DNA from: DASVVT01 sp036386415 | Lineage (GTDB): Bacteria; Acidobacteriota; Blastocatellia; Pyrinomonadales; Pyrinomonadaceae | Direction of reading: 5' to 3' | NCBI GenBank assembly: GCA_036386415.1 | Contig: DASVVT010000053.1 | Span: 62,001 to 126,000, forward strand | DNA: 64,000 nt | Shown: positions 34,182 to 42,880 of the stretch, one piece after another | Layout: every line of letters begins with the position of its first letter | Position numbering within the stretch: position 1 is the stretch's first letter | The notes under the pieces: model-generated | Seen by the model: only the letters and a program-made list of their open reading frames with translations | Told to the model about the DNA's origin: nothing | Databases searched by the model: none | Position numbers and translations under genes: made by a program

Positions 34182-35306
34182 TTATGAGCGCGGGTTCATT
34201 GGGACGAGACTATCGACGGCGGCATATATCTGAAGATACATCTGCGTCTCGCGCGGAATCAGCGTGCGCCAGGCCGTTTCTCCACGCTCAAGGTAGCCAG
34301 AGAGACGCACAGGGTTCGAGTTGTATCCGGCGGCGAGCAGCTCTGCCTGCGTGGCGATCTGTGAATCGAGGGCGCGCGTAACCTGCTCCTGGCGCAGTAG
34401 ATAATTCCAGGTGTGCTGCATGTAAAGCAGCATCGCTTCCAGAGCGTTATCATGGTCGCGCATGCCTGCGACAAAATCGGGTTTGAGATTGGCCTCCGGA
34501 TGCGCCTCTCGAATCAGTGCATAGGTCGATGGGATCATCTGCACCATCCCGCCCGCTCCGGCTGAACTGACCGAGTAGCGGTACGTGTTCCCCACATTCA
34601 AGGCGTAGAGCGTGGTGATCTCATTGAAGAGCGCCGCGCGGTCTTCCTTCTGGAAGCGCTTGTGGTCTGTATGCTCTACGACACAGAGACGCTCGGCCAC
34701 GTTGACGATGTCGGGCGTGATCTTCGTTCCCTTCTCTGCCAGACGGCTGGCCGCCAGGTTGAGCATGCGATGCACGTAGGCACGCCCGTCCTCCGCTATT
34801 TCCGGCGATTCGATGGCCGGATGCGCGGAGGTATAGTAGCCCATCTCGCTCATCACGCCATTGCGCACAATCGGATATTGGACGACCAGAGGCGCGAGCT
34901 GGCGACCCGTGGCGCTATTGACGATCTCTACGGCTGTGTTGACACCGTTGGCGCGCACGACCCGCAGCCGGACGGTGCTGCCGAGTGATGTCGTGAGGGC
35001 GGCTTCCGCGTCTTTGGTCAGAAAGGTATCTTTCGACAAAGCGAACAGATGTATCTGTGCCGTGAGCGGGTCTTCGGCTGCCAGGCGAACGAAGTCGCCG
35101 CTAAGTGCGGGCTGCGCCGCAAGCTGGCGTTTCGCCTCGGAGATTCGCACACGAACTTTATCGGAGACCCTGCTGCCAGCGGGTTGCGTGATCGTCTCGA
35201 CCTTATTGAGCGAGAAGATGCCGGTGGGAACCCAGAAAGCTGTGCGCGCAAACATCGGGAGAAGCAGAAACACGATGGGCGTGACGGAAAAGAATGCTTT
35301 TCTCAT
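34182..35306 (-). CDS. Lytic-transglycosylase-like exported protein
   Basis: 374 residues with an N-terminal hydrophobic anchor or signal peptide (FFSVTPIVFLLLPMFARTA). The C-terminal third has the SLT-type pattern: YRYSVSSAGAGGMVQMIPST with the GGMVQMIPST core, then AAGYNSNPVRL, matching the AGYN motif of goose-type/SLT lytic transglycosylases. The usual catalytic Glu upstream (E-S) would lie in the ALFNEITTLYALNVGN region (Glu about 245). It probably cleaves peptidoglycan. The N-terminal 150 residues are unassigned. Confidence 0.7.
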   Translation of the reverse strand: MRKAFFSVTPIVFLLLPMFARTAFWVPTGIFSLNKVETITQPAGSRVSDKVRVRISEAKRQLAAQPALSGDFVRLAAEDPLTAQIHLFALSKDTFLTKDAEAALTTSLGSTVRLRVVRANGVNTAVEIVNSATGRQLAPLVVQYPIVRNGVMSEMGYYTSAHPAIESPEIAEDGRAYVHRMLNLAASRLAEKGTKITPDIVNVAERLCVVEHTDHKRFQKEDRAALFNEITTLYALNVGNTYRYSVSSAGAGGMVQMIPSTYALIREAHPEANLKPDFVAGMRDHDNALEAMLLYMQHTWNYLLRQEQVTRALDSQIATQAELLAAGYNSNPVRLSGYLERGETAWRTLIPRETQMYLQIYAAVDSLVPMNPRS

Positions 35307-35660
35307 GGGTAATCGAGCCTACAGTTGTAGTGATTCGGTCAGGAAAAGGACGCGGGGGAACAGCACATCTTAGACGTCTGGGTGCGAGTCTTCGGTTGCA
35401 TCAATGTCACAAAATATTCTATGCATCTATGGCACCTGATATACGTTGAGCTACCCACCATTTCGGTAGTTCAATATGACAAAGCAGCAGGGATTCGATA
35501 CGCCTCGTAAAGCTAAACAGATGAATATCAAGCTTTCGTCTTCAGCCCTCTCACGCATATTTTGTGGCACGGGTTTTGAATAGGTAATTACGGACTTCGA
35601 GCAAGGGGAAGGTTTAAGATCGGTCGCCCCTGTTAGAACATAAGTGAGCGACCGTGCAAA

Positions 35661-35698
35661 GAGGTTCGGCTGTGAAGGGGAGAGCACAGCCGAACCTC
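35661..35698 (+). terminator. Perfect 14-bp hairpin in a divergent intergenic region
   Basis: GAGGTTCGGCTGTG and CACAGCCGAACCTC form a perfect stem around a 10-nt purine-rich loop; AATTGATAAAGG follows, without a U tract. It is 67 bp upstream of the response regulator gene and so lies in its leader, or ends an unrecognised short RNA. The rest of the 458-bp gap (35307-35764) shows no gene. Confidence 0.6.
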
Positions 35699-35764
35699 AA
35701 TTGATAAAGGCCACAGCCCCCACGCTGCGTGTGTTTAGTTTAAGTACAGGAATATAATAATTAC

Positions 35765-36229
35765 ATGTCGGATGATAAGAGTGATTCTAAAACAATCTTA
35801 GTTGTGGACGACGTCAGCGATAACCGTATCCTGATGAGCCTCTCACTACAGGATATGGGCTACCGTGTGCTGACGGCCTGCGATGGCGAGGAGGCCGTCT
35901 CAATCGCTCTGCTCGCGCGTCCCAACCTGATCCTCATGGATATAGCCATGCCTCAGCTTGATGGGCTGGGAGCGACGCGTCGCATACGCGAGCAAGTGGA
36001 GTTGCAGCATGTGCCCGTCGTCGCGATCACGGCTTTCGACACGAGCGGTTTTCGCCGCGCGGCCTTCGACGCAGGCTTCGACGGCTACCTGACCAAGCCC
36101 ATTGATTTTGAGCGCATGGCGACCCTGATCGACAGGCTCCTCTCAGGTCAAACGACATCCGAGATCGGACACGAACAGACGACAGAGATTGGCGACGAAG
36201 ACACGACGGAGATCGCGCGGCACGCTTAA
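35765..36229 (+). CDS. Single-domain response regulator
   Basis: 154 residues. A complete CheY-like receiver domain: acidic pocket VVDD (residues 13-16), phospho-acceptor Asp59 in LILMDIAMPQLDG, the switch Thr in AITAFDT and the conserved Lys in YLTKPIDFE. A hydrophilic C-terminal tail of 30 residues repeats TTEIG-like units (TTSEIGHEQ, TTEIGDED, TTEIARHA). No output domain. It lies 1.5 kb before the stressosome operon, whose terminal gene is a histidine kinase lacking its own regulator, so it could be the partner; that is inference. Confidence 0.92.
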   Translation: MSDDKSDSKTILVVDDVSDNRILMSLSLQDMGYRVLTACDGEEAVSIALLARPNLILMDIAMPQLDGLGATRRIREQVELQHVPVVAITAFDTSGFRRAAFDAGFDGYLTKPIDFERMATLIDRLLSGQTTSEIGHEQTTEIGDEDTTEIARHA

Positions 36230-36254
36230 GGGGCGCGAAGCTCGACCGTTTCAG

Positions 36255-36306
36255 AGGATAGCCGCAAGCCAGCGCCCGAGCAGGGACGCAGGCTTGCGGC
36301 CTCTTT
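36255..36306. terminator. Bidirectional terminator hairpin
   Basis: AGAGG...GCCGCAAGCC pairs with GGCTTGCGGCCTCT around a loop of about 20 nt, followed by TTTAC. It separates the convergent response regulator and protease-like genes. Confidence 0.75.
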
Positions 36307-37039
36307 ACTTGAGGGACGTTTTCTCAGCGACACGGCTATTTTTAAGCCTCCTGATTTGATGCCCGCAGTTTGTTTCAATCGTTTCCGTGTTTTTGACGCT
36401 CTGCTCCGGGTTGCCTCCGTCGTCAGGGATGAGCCAGTTTCTATCGGGCGCTCTGACCAGATGCGCCAGCTCATGCAGAAGTATAGAGACGCGCGCTTCT
36501 CTCGTATTCGGCGCAAAGCTGCCGACGTTCGGGACGAAATCCTCCGAAGGGTCTCTCTTTCTCTTGAAGAACGGCCCGTTGCTGTTGACCGTCGCGTTTT
36601 CAAAAAGGCGGTAGGAGAAGCCCGTGGGCGCATCCGTCACGTTCGTGACAGCGCCGTCCATACGGACGCCGACGCGCGTGTCCGGGAAAGGCTTCTGCTG
36701 CAACTGATCTGCCAGCCTATCGAGCGCGCGTGTCGCCATCGCACCGCCGAAGAACTGGCTACACGAGTTGTCCTCCTTCAAGATATTGAAAGCATCGCTG
36801 TAGGCTTGACTGAAACCGAGCGGACGCCCGCGCTTCGCTATGTCCAGGGCGCGAGGCGTAAGCGTTGCATCGCTCGCCAAATGATCCCTGTTGTTGATCA
36901 ATGCCTCACCCCCTTCTCCTCTTTCGCTACGTGTGGCTTCAAGAATCGATAATTTAAATGGCTCTAATTGTGCAGCGTGTGTGAGCGCAGGCCACGCCAG
37001 CGCCAGTGTGGAAATGAATAGACAACGGTAGAGTCTCAT
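36305..37039 (-). CDS. Secreted zinc-metalloprotease-like protein
   Basis: 244 residues with a signal peptide ending LTHAAQ. Near residue 190 is the zinc-binding sequence ILLHELAHLVRAP (HExxH); a downstream ETIETNCG segment could supply a third acidic ligand. Two cysteines (FNILKEDNSCSQF and TNCGHQI) may form a disulphide. The protein resembles short secreted HExxH proteins more than any named peptidase family, so activity is likely but not certain. Confidence 0.7.
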   Translation of the reverse strand: MRLYRCLFISTLALAWPALTHAAQLEPFKLSILEATRSERGEGGEALINNRDHLASDATLTPRALDIAKRGRPLGFSQAYSDAFNILKEDNSCSQFFGGAMATRALDRLADQLQQKPFPDTRVGVRMDGAVTNVTDAPTGFSYRLFENATVNSNGPFFKRKRDPSEDFVPNVGSFAPNTREARVSILLHELAHLVRAPDRNWLIPDDGGNPEQSVKNTETIETNCGHQIRRLKNSRVAEKTSLK

Positions 37040-37673
37040 CGCGGCACCTCTCGGTTTCGGCCTCCGGCAGCCGGTCTATCTCTCTATGTGTACGTTTTGG
37101 GGAGAACCGTTATGAATTGAGAAGAGCCCGACTCGACCATCTAGAGTCGGCTCTGAGTGGACAGGACTGCGTCCGTGCGATGCGCTTTAACATTGCGGCA
37201 TCTCCCGTCAAGTTCCCGCCACAACAATCAATACGCAGAATGGCTAAGCTGTAGATGAACTATGTGACGACCGGGCTTAGATTTGTGACAAAAGGGTCTG
37301 GGAGGATTGCAGGAGGGGAGCGCAGGCCGAAGGTGAGGCCGCACCTCAAACTTCAGACCAGCGCAAATCCAAGCCGGAACGAATTGCTTTCAAGATCACC
37401 GGGCGTTAACCAGCCGGTTTTTACTGATTGACTTCTCGGTCGAGGATCGAATGGTCAAAGCAATGAAACGGGGGAGGACACCCCGTTGATGCCGGGTCGT
37501 GCCATTCAAACCACGCGCGCTTGCTTTTACGTTCCGCGATGTTAAGGTAAACTCTGTCCATCGCACTACTCTTTGGCCGCCCCATTCGGGCGGCAACAAT
37601 CATCCCCCGTTAGAAATCGACGCTGAGGGCGCGGGCGTTATGGCTCGCGTCGGCTTGATCGGTGAGGATAGAA
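37040..37673. other. Intergenic region upstream of the stressosome operon
   Basis: 634 bp between divergent genes. No gene recognised. It should contain promoters for both flanking genes. I see a weak stem GAGGTGCGGCCTC-like (about 37332-37352) and no long repeat dyad, unlike most gaps of this size in the window. A GAGGA box at 37664-37668 marks the rsbR start. Confidence 0.45.
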
Positions 37674-38675
37674 ATGGTTGCTGAGAATACAGCGCAGACG
37701 CAGGATACTTCGCACGTCGTCAACCTGCTCGTCAAGCGCCATGATGAAATTATCAATCTCTGGATCAAGGATCGACTGGAATCGGGCGAGTTCCGCGACG
37801 AGTTGATTCCGAAGAAAGAGCTGCGCAGACAATCGCAGCAGATCATAGACATGCTGGCGCGCTCGCTAAAGGATTCCGAGGGCGCAGACTTCGACTCCGC
37901 CAGCTTCGACGAGATGCGCTCGTTTCTCAACGAGATTTCACATGCGCGCGCCGTCAAGGGCTACACGCCGCTGGAAAACGCGACCTATATCCTCAGTTTA
38001 CGCAACACGCTGCTGCCGCTTCTGGCCGAAGAGCTGGAGGGCAACGCCGAGGCCCTGGTGCGCGAGATGATGACGTTCACGAAGCTCCTGGACAAGATGG
38101 GTCTCGTCATGGTCGAGAACTACATACGCTCGCGCGAGGAGATCATCCGCCAGCAGCGCGAAGATATGATGGAGCTGTCGACGCCCGTCATCAAAGTCTG
38201 GGACAAGATTCTGACCATGCCGATTATCGGCACGCTCGATTCGCGACGCGCGCAACTGATGATGGAAGCCCTGCTGCAAAAGATCGTCGAGAGCGGCTCG
38301 ACCATCGCCATCCTGGACATCACGGGCGTGAAGACGATGGATACGCTCGTCGCCAATCACCTGATCAAGACCGTCACGGCGGCGCGACTGATGGGCGCGC
38401 GCTGCATCCTGACGGGCGTCTCCCCTGCGATTGCGCAGACCATGGTGCAGCTCGGCATAGACCTCACGCAGATCACGACACGCGCGCAGATGGCCGACGG
38501 CATCAAGCTCGCGCTCGAAATGGTCGGTCGCGCAGTGGTCTCGGCCAAAGCCCTCTCCCAGATATCCAGTGCGGCGTCAGGGATTGGGAAAACGTCTTCG
38601 GAGAAAATAGCTACCAAGTTTGCAGCGCAGGGGGCGGCCATCACCGACAATAATAATCAACGCGAAATTAAATGA
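37674..38675 (+). CDS. rsbR: Stressosome scaffold protein RsbR
   Basis: 333 residues. An N-terminal sensor half (globin-like helical region, about 15-155) is joined to a C-terminal STAS domain (about 175-290). The regulatory threonines are present: Thr170 in MELSTPVIKVW and Thr221/Thr224 in GVKTMDTLVANH, the counterparts of the RsbT-phosphorylated sites of RsbR. The ATG at 37674 has GAGGA 5 bp upstream. With RsbS it should build the 1.8-MDa stressosome core that captures RsbT. First gene of a five-gene signalling operon. Confidence 0.92.
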   Translation: MVAENTAQTQDTSHVVNLLVKRHDEIINLWIKDRLESGEFRDELIPKKELRRQSQQIIDMLARSLKDSEGADFDSASFDEMRSFLNEISHARAVKGYTPLENATYILSLRNTLLPLLAEELEGNAEALVREMMTFTKLLDKMGLVMVENYIRSREEIIRQQREDMMELSTPVIKVWDKILTMPIIGTLDSRRAQLMMEALLQKIVESGSTIAILDITGVKTMDTLVANHLIKTVTAARLMGARCILTGVSPAIAQTMVQLGIDLTQITTRAQMADGIKLALEMVGRAVVSAKALSQISSAASGIGKTSSEKIATKFAAQGAAITDNNNQREIK

Positions 38676-38767
38676 GCGGCCTGTCAAGCGTTTGTGGCTC
38701 AAGGCTCATATGAACGCCCGTCACCTGACACTTGACACCCGACACACGCGTTTTAAGGAGCAAGACG

Positions 38768-39196
38768 ATGGAAGGTTCGCGCATTCCGATTCTTAAGGTT
38801 GGCCGCGTGTTGATCGTGCCCATTCAGGTGGATATGGACGATCAAACGGTGATGCACCTGCAAGAGCGCATTCTCTCGGAGCTTGAGCGGACGGGCGCGC
38901 GCGGCGTGTTGATTGACATCTCACTTCTGGAGATGGTCGATTCCTTCATCGGTCGCGTGCTCTCGGACATCGCAGCGATGGCGCGCATCATGGACGCGCG
39001 CACGGTCGTGGTCGGCATGCAACCGGCGGTCGCCATTACGCTCGTCGAGCTGGGGCTTGAGCTGAAAGGCGTCGATACGGTCTTGAACGTGGATGAAGGA
39101 ATCCGCCTGCTGCGCGGCGAGTTTGACATCGCCGACGAGGACGAAGAGTCAGACAGGGAGATCGCTGGCATTGGGGAGCAGATCAATCGCGCTTGA
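38768..39196 (+). CDS. rsbS: Stressosome STAS protein RsbS
   Basis: 142 residues, a single STAS domain. The phosphorylation site is conserved in LLEMVDSFIGRVLSD with the Ser at residue 59, the same number as in the characterised RsbS. AAGGAG lies 8 bp before the ATG. An acidic C-terminal tail (DIADEDEESDREI) extends beyond the usual domain. It keeps RsbT bound until phosphorylated. The gene overlaps the likely rsbT start by about 26 bp, indicating translational coupling. Confidence 0.93.
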   Translation: MEGSRIPILKVGRVLIVPIQVDMDDQTVMHLQERILSELERTGARGVLIDISLLEMVDSFIGRVLSDIAAMARIMDARTVVVGMQPAVAITLVELGLELKGVDTVLNVDEGIRLLRGEFDIADEDEESDREIAGIGEQINRA

Positions 39197-39572
39197 GAAC
39201 GAGCACGACATCATCGTCGCGCGCAGCGAAGTGCGCCTGATGGCCGCCTCTCTCGGCTTTCGCATGATAGATCAAACACGGCTCGCCACCGTCACCTCGG
39301 AACTAGCGCGTAATGTGATCAAGTATGCCGGGCGCGGGCGCTTGATCGCGCAGCCGACCGACGTGCCGGATGGACGCGCTGGCCTGCGCCTCATCTTCGA
39401 GGACAAAGGCCCCGGCATCAAGAATATCGACGATGCGATGCGTGATGGCTTTACAACCGGTCGCGGTCTGGGCAAAGGATTGCCGGGCTCCCGCCGCCTC
39501 GTCGATGAGTTTCGTATCGAGTCCGAAGTCGGCCACGGCACGCGCGTGACCATCGTGCGCTGGAAAACATGA
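39171..39572 (+). CDS. rsbT: Serine/threonine kinase RsbT
   Basis: About 133 residues, a single GHKL ATPase-kinase domain: N box TSELARNVIKYAGRG, G1 box FEDKGPGI and G2 box TTGRGLGKGLPGSRRL. It phosphorylates RsbS and RsbR and, when released, activates a downstream partner, classically a PP2C phosphatase. The TTG at 39171 overlaps the end of rsbS; a longer frame reaches upstream inside rsbS but lacks plausibility. A repeat dyad and an RsbT-like/PP2C fusion follow. Confidence 0.92.
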   Translation: MGSRSIALENEHDIIVARSEVRLMAASLGFRMIDQTRLATVTSELARNVIKYAGRGRLIAQPTDVPDGRAGLRLIFEDKGPGIKNIDDAMRDGFTTGRGLGKGLPGSRRLVDEFRIESEVGHGTRVTIVRWKT

Positions 39573-39582
39573 CGAGGGGGTA

Positions 39583-39673
39583 GACAGTAGACAGTAGTCA
39601 GTAATCAGTAGAAACGAAAGCATCAAACCTCGGTTTTTCTACTGACTACTGACTACTGTCTACTGACTACTGT
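39583..39673 (+). repeat. GTAGACAGTAGTCAGTAG dyad (family 4)
   Basis: GTAGACAGTAGACAGTAGTC faces GACTACTGACTACTGTCTAC, arms about 30-35 bp. It sits between rsbT and the RsbT/PP2C fusion gene inside the stressosome operon. Confidence 0.85.
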
Positions 39674-39677
39674 TTTT

Positions 39678-40721
39678 ATGCGTGAAATTCGATCCATAGA
39701 GATCAGGGGCGAAGCGCAAGTCGGCGCGGCGCGGCGCGCTGTGCATGATCATGCGAGTCGGCTGGGCTTCAGTGAAACGGAGCTGGCCGAAATAGACATC
39801 GTTGTGCAGGAGATCGGGACGAATGCAGCCGTGTACGCGACCGCAGGCGGCTGGCTTCATTACACCCACACGCTCGGCACTCAACCCGGGTTGGAGCTTG
39901 TCTACTGGGATATGGGGCCTGGCATTTACGACCTTGACCACGCGATCCGCGACGGCGTTTCGACGAGCGGCAGCCTCGGTGCGGGGCTTGGCGCGATCCG
40001 TCGATTGATGAACGATTTTGATGTTTATTCCACTGTCAGGCAGACCTCCCGGCTCTCTATGTCTTCAGCGCGCCGCACGACACACGGGACGACCATGCTG
40101 GCGCGTAAATGGGTGGCTTACGATAACCAGCAGCCAGACATAGAGCTCGTCAAGCGCACGGGCGTCTGGTGTCGCCCGCATCCGGGCGAGCAGCAATCGG
40201 GCGACGCTTATTTCATACTGCGGCGCGACGAGCGCACTCTGTTCGCGGTCGTAGACGGTCTGGGGCACGGGGGCGGCGCGAAGCAGGCGGCGGACGTGGC
40301 GATTGATTCGCTCAGCGACTGGATGGGCGAGCCTTTGGATCAGGTGTTGCTGAGCGTGCACGACGCTCTGCGGGCTACACGCGGCGCGGTGATGGGGGCG
40401 GCGATCATAGATTATGAGAACGAAAGCTTTCACTTTGGTGGCGTCGGCAACGTTGCGGTACGCGTCTTCGGCGCGCCTGAGCCGATCAATCCCATCTCGA
40501 CAAACGGCACGCTCGGCGCGCGTCTCGGCAGCCTGCGCGTCTGGTCGTACCCTTGGGCCGCAGGCGCGACCCTCGTGATGACGAGCGACGGAGTGAGCAA
40601 CTCCTGGGAGATCAGCTCTTATCCCGATCTGCTCAATCACAGCCCACAGCTTCTGGCCGCCATCCTGATGCGCGACTACGGACGAGATGCTGACGACGCG
40701 ACCGTGCTTGTGGCAAGATAG
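39678..40721 (+). CDS. RsbT-like ATPase/PP2C phosphatase fusion
   Basis: 347 residues. The N-terminal 140 residues form an RsbT-like GHKL domain (VVQEIGTNAAVYATAGG, then YWDMGPGIYD, then GSLGAGLGAIRRL). Residues about 155-345 form a SpoIIE/RsbX-type PP2C phosphatase: metal-binding GDAYFILRRDERTLFAVVDG, GLGHGGGAKQAA, GGVGNVAVR and MTSDGVSN. In other stressosome modules RsbX dephosphorylates RsbR and RsbS to reset the complex. The fused ATPase may act as pseudo-kinase or targeting module. Directly upstream of the histidine kinase fusion. Confidence 0.9.
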   Translation: MREIRSIEIRGEAQVGAARRAVHDHASRLGFSETELAEIDIVVQEIGTNAAVYATAGGWLHYTHTLGTQPGLELVYWDMGPGIYDLDHAIRDGVSTSGSLGAGLGAIRRLMNDFDVYSTVRQTSRLSMSSARRTTHGTTMLARKWVAYDNQQPDIELVKRTGVWCRPHPGEQQSGDAYFILRRDERTLFAVVDGLGHGGGAKQAADVAIDSLSDWMGEPLDQVLLSVHDALRATRGAVMGAAIIDYENESFHFGGVGNVAVRVFGAPEPINPISTNGTLGARLGSLRVWSYPWAAGATLVMTSDGVSNSWEISSYPDLLNHSPQLLAAILMRDYGRDADDATVLVAR

Positions 40722-40773
40722 TAAGCAGTGAGCAGTTTGCTTTCTTTTACTGCTCACTGCTTACTGCTCACTT
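40722..40773 (+). repeat. AGTAAGCAGTGAGCAGT dyad (family 4 variant)
   Basis: GTAAGCAGTGAGCAGT is complemented by ACTGCTCACTGCTTAC, with a loop of about 14 nt. It lies 8 bp before the histidine kinase start, within the stressosome operon. Confidence 0.85.
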
Positions 40774-40780
40774 TATTATT

Positions 40781-42139
40781 ATGAACGAAATTACCTTGAC
40801 ACGCCTCGGAGAGATTTATGTCCGTCGTGAATCGGACATTATCAAGGTGCGCGACCGCGTGCGGCGGCTGGCGCGCGAGATGGGTTTCGATTCGACGACG
40901 CAGATCAAGATCACGACGGCCATCTCGGAATTGACGCGCAATATCTACGAGTACGCCAAATCCGGGGCGATCTCGCTGGCGGTGGCCGAGCGCGGGCCGG
41001 ACTGCGGGCTGCAAATCACGGCGCGCGACAACGGCCCCGGCATCGACGAGAACACCTTGCACGCCATTCTTCGAGGCCGCTATCAATCCTATTCCGGCAT
41101 GGGCGTCGGATTGTCCGGCACGCGCAAGCTGATGGACGAGTTCGCCATTCAGACGGCCAAATCGGAAGGCACGCGCGTCACGGTCCTCAAGTGGCTGCCC
41201 CGCGCGGCTGCCGTCAATGTCCGTGAGCGCATCGAAGAGATGCGCATGCACTTCAACGAGGAGGTCGATGATTCGGCTCTCGAAGAGATGCAACAACAGA
41301 ATCGCGACCTGGTTGAGATTCTCGCCGAGCTGGAGGAGAAGCGCGAGCAGTTGGAAGAGTTGAACCGCCAGCTCAACGAGAGTAATCGCGAGCTGAACGA
41401 GGCCAACGCCAAGCTGCGCGAGTTGTCGGAGATGAAGGAGGAGTTTCTCGCTCTGACGACGCACGACCTGCGCTCGCCCCTGACGGTCATCAGCGGGGTT
41501 ATCAGCTTCTTCACGTCGGGTCGCCTCGGCGAGCTTTCGCCGGAACAGAAGAACATGGTGGCGATGATGGAGCGCAACGCGCAGAGCCTGATCGAGTTGG
41601 TCAATGACTTGCTCGACGCCTCCAAGCTCGAATCCGGCACGATGCGCCTAGACCTTTCATCAATTGATCTGCGCTCCCTCGTCAACGAGCTGCGCGAGAC
41701 GATGGAGCCGCTCGCTCGCGAGAAAGGGATCGCGCTGGAGGATCATATTCCGGCGAATCTTCCAGCGATTCGCGCAGACCGCACGAAGCTCCGCCGCATC
41801 GTCGTCAACCTACTCTCCAACGCCTTGAAGTTCACGGGCAAAGGCGGCACGGTCGGGATTCGTGCCGCGCCTGAAGATGAGGGACTGATCCGCATCTCCA
41901 TCTCTGACACAGGCGTCGGCATCGCGCGCGAAGATGTCGAGCGCCTCTTCGACAAGTACGAGCAGGCACGCAGCCGCGCCACACGCGGCGAGAAAGGCAC
42001 GGGTCTCGGTCTCTACATCACCAAGCAGCTCGTCGAGCTGCACGGCGGCGAGATCAAGGTGGTCTCCGAAATCGGCAAGGGGTCAACATTCTCTTTCACG
42101 CTGCCCGAAGCCGCTGGCAGCGCGCCCCCTCAGGAGTAG
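40781..42139 (+). CDS. RsbT-like domain/sensor histidine kinase fusion
   Basis: 452 residues. N-terminal RsbT-like GHKL domain (about 10-145: ISELTRNIYEYAKSG, DNGPGIDENTL, GMGVGLSGTRKL), a coiled coil (about 150-215), then a HisKA helix with the phospho-acceptor His in LALTTHDLRSPLTVISG (about residue 228) and a C-terminal HATPase (NLLSNALKFTGKGG, DTGVGIARED, GTGLGLYITK). So it has two ATPase folds. It probably turns stressosome release into phospho-signalling. No response regulator follows; one lies at 35765. Confidence 0.92.
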   Translation: MNEITLTRLGEIYVRRESDIIKVRDRVRRLAREMGFDSTTQIKITTAISELTRNIYEYAKSGAISLAVAERGPDCGLQITARDNGPGIDENTLHAILRGRYQSYSGMGVGLSGTRKLMDEFAIQTAKSEGTRVTVLKWLPRAAAVNVRERIEEMRMHFNEEVDDSALEEMQQQNRDLVEILAELEEKREQLEELNRQLNESNRELNEANAKLRELSEMKEEFLALTTHDLRSPLTVISGVISFFTSGRLGELSPEQKNMVAMMERNAQSLIELVNDLLDASKLESGTMRLDLSSIDLRSLVNELRETMEPLAREKGIALEDHIPANLPAIRADRTKLRRIVVNLLSNALKFTGKGGTVGIRAAPEDEGLIRISISDTGVGIAREDVERLFDKYEQARSRATRGEKGTGLGLYITKQLVELHGGEIKVVSEIGKGSTFSFTLPEAAGSAPPQE

Positions 42140-42144
42140 AGGCG

Positions 42145-42834
42145 ATGCGACGACTGCTCTTGATCGTCTACACGCTCGGGCTGTTGATGACGCTCGCGCC
42201 CCCTTATGAAGCGGGCGCGACGGCAGGCTTCCGGCAGCAGCAAAGGGCTTCTCGCGCGCGTGGTAAATCGGCTGAGGTCGCCGCCATCGAAGCCTATTGC
42301 AAAGGGCTGGACAAGTATTTCAAGAGCACGCCACAATCGACGCGCTACTTCGTCGATGCTTTGCCCGAAGCCGTAAACGCAGAGTCTCAGGCGGAGCTCG
42401 GAAAGACCTGGCACGAGGTCAAGACAGAGCGTGAGATGCTTGAGGCCGAAGGGTCGTATGCCAACCATTCCATCGTCGTTTCCATGAAGGATGGACAGAT
42501 CGTCTACGCTGATATTGCAGAGCCCAGGGAGCACCACAGGTACGACCACAAATACTATTTCCGCCATGATGGAACGCTCGCCAAAATTGGCTCTGAATTT
42601 TATGGCAACATAGCGGAAAGGCATCTCACACGCGAGAACTTCTACAACCCGGATGGCAGGCTGCTTCGCTCGACATCAAGTTGCTTCCGCCTCATCACCA
42701 CTTTGAGCGGCAAGAGAGAGAAGCCCGTGTCATGCCGCCAGGATACGTTGAGCGTGGAGTATGGGAATTACCGGATTCCAGTCTACAAAAGGAACGAGAA
42801 TCTACCCGGCTACGAAATTCTCAAGAAACGCTGA
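42145..42834 (+). CDS. Secreted hypothetical protein
   Basis: 229 residues with a signal peptide (LLLIVYTLGLLMTLAPPYEA). The mature protein is mixed alpha/beta with several charged stretches and three cysteines (EAYCKGL, TSSCFRL and VSCRQD). The ATG lies 6 bp after the stop of the histidine kinase gene, so it may belong to the stressosome transcript. No family recognised; function unknown. Confidence 0.7.
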   Translation: MRRLLLIVYTLGLLMTLAPPYEAGATAGFRQQQRASRARGKSAEVAAIEAYCKGLDKYFKSTPQSTRYFVDALPEAVNAESQAELGKTWHEVKTEREMLEAEGSYANHSIVVSMKDGQIVYADIAEPREHHRYDHKYYFRHDGTLAKIGSEFYGNIAERHLTRENFYNPDGRLLRSTSSCFRLITTLSGKREKPVSCRQDTLSVEYGNYRIPVYKRNENLPGYEILKKR

Positions 42835-42880
42835 TCGATTGTCAGGACAAAGTCACAACCGCCGGAATCACAATTTTCTT

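Noticed and set aside
37662..37673. GTG at 37662 as the rsbR start
   Set aside because: The ATG at 37674 has a GAGGA box at the right distance, which the GTG would overlap.
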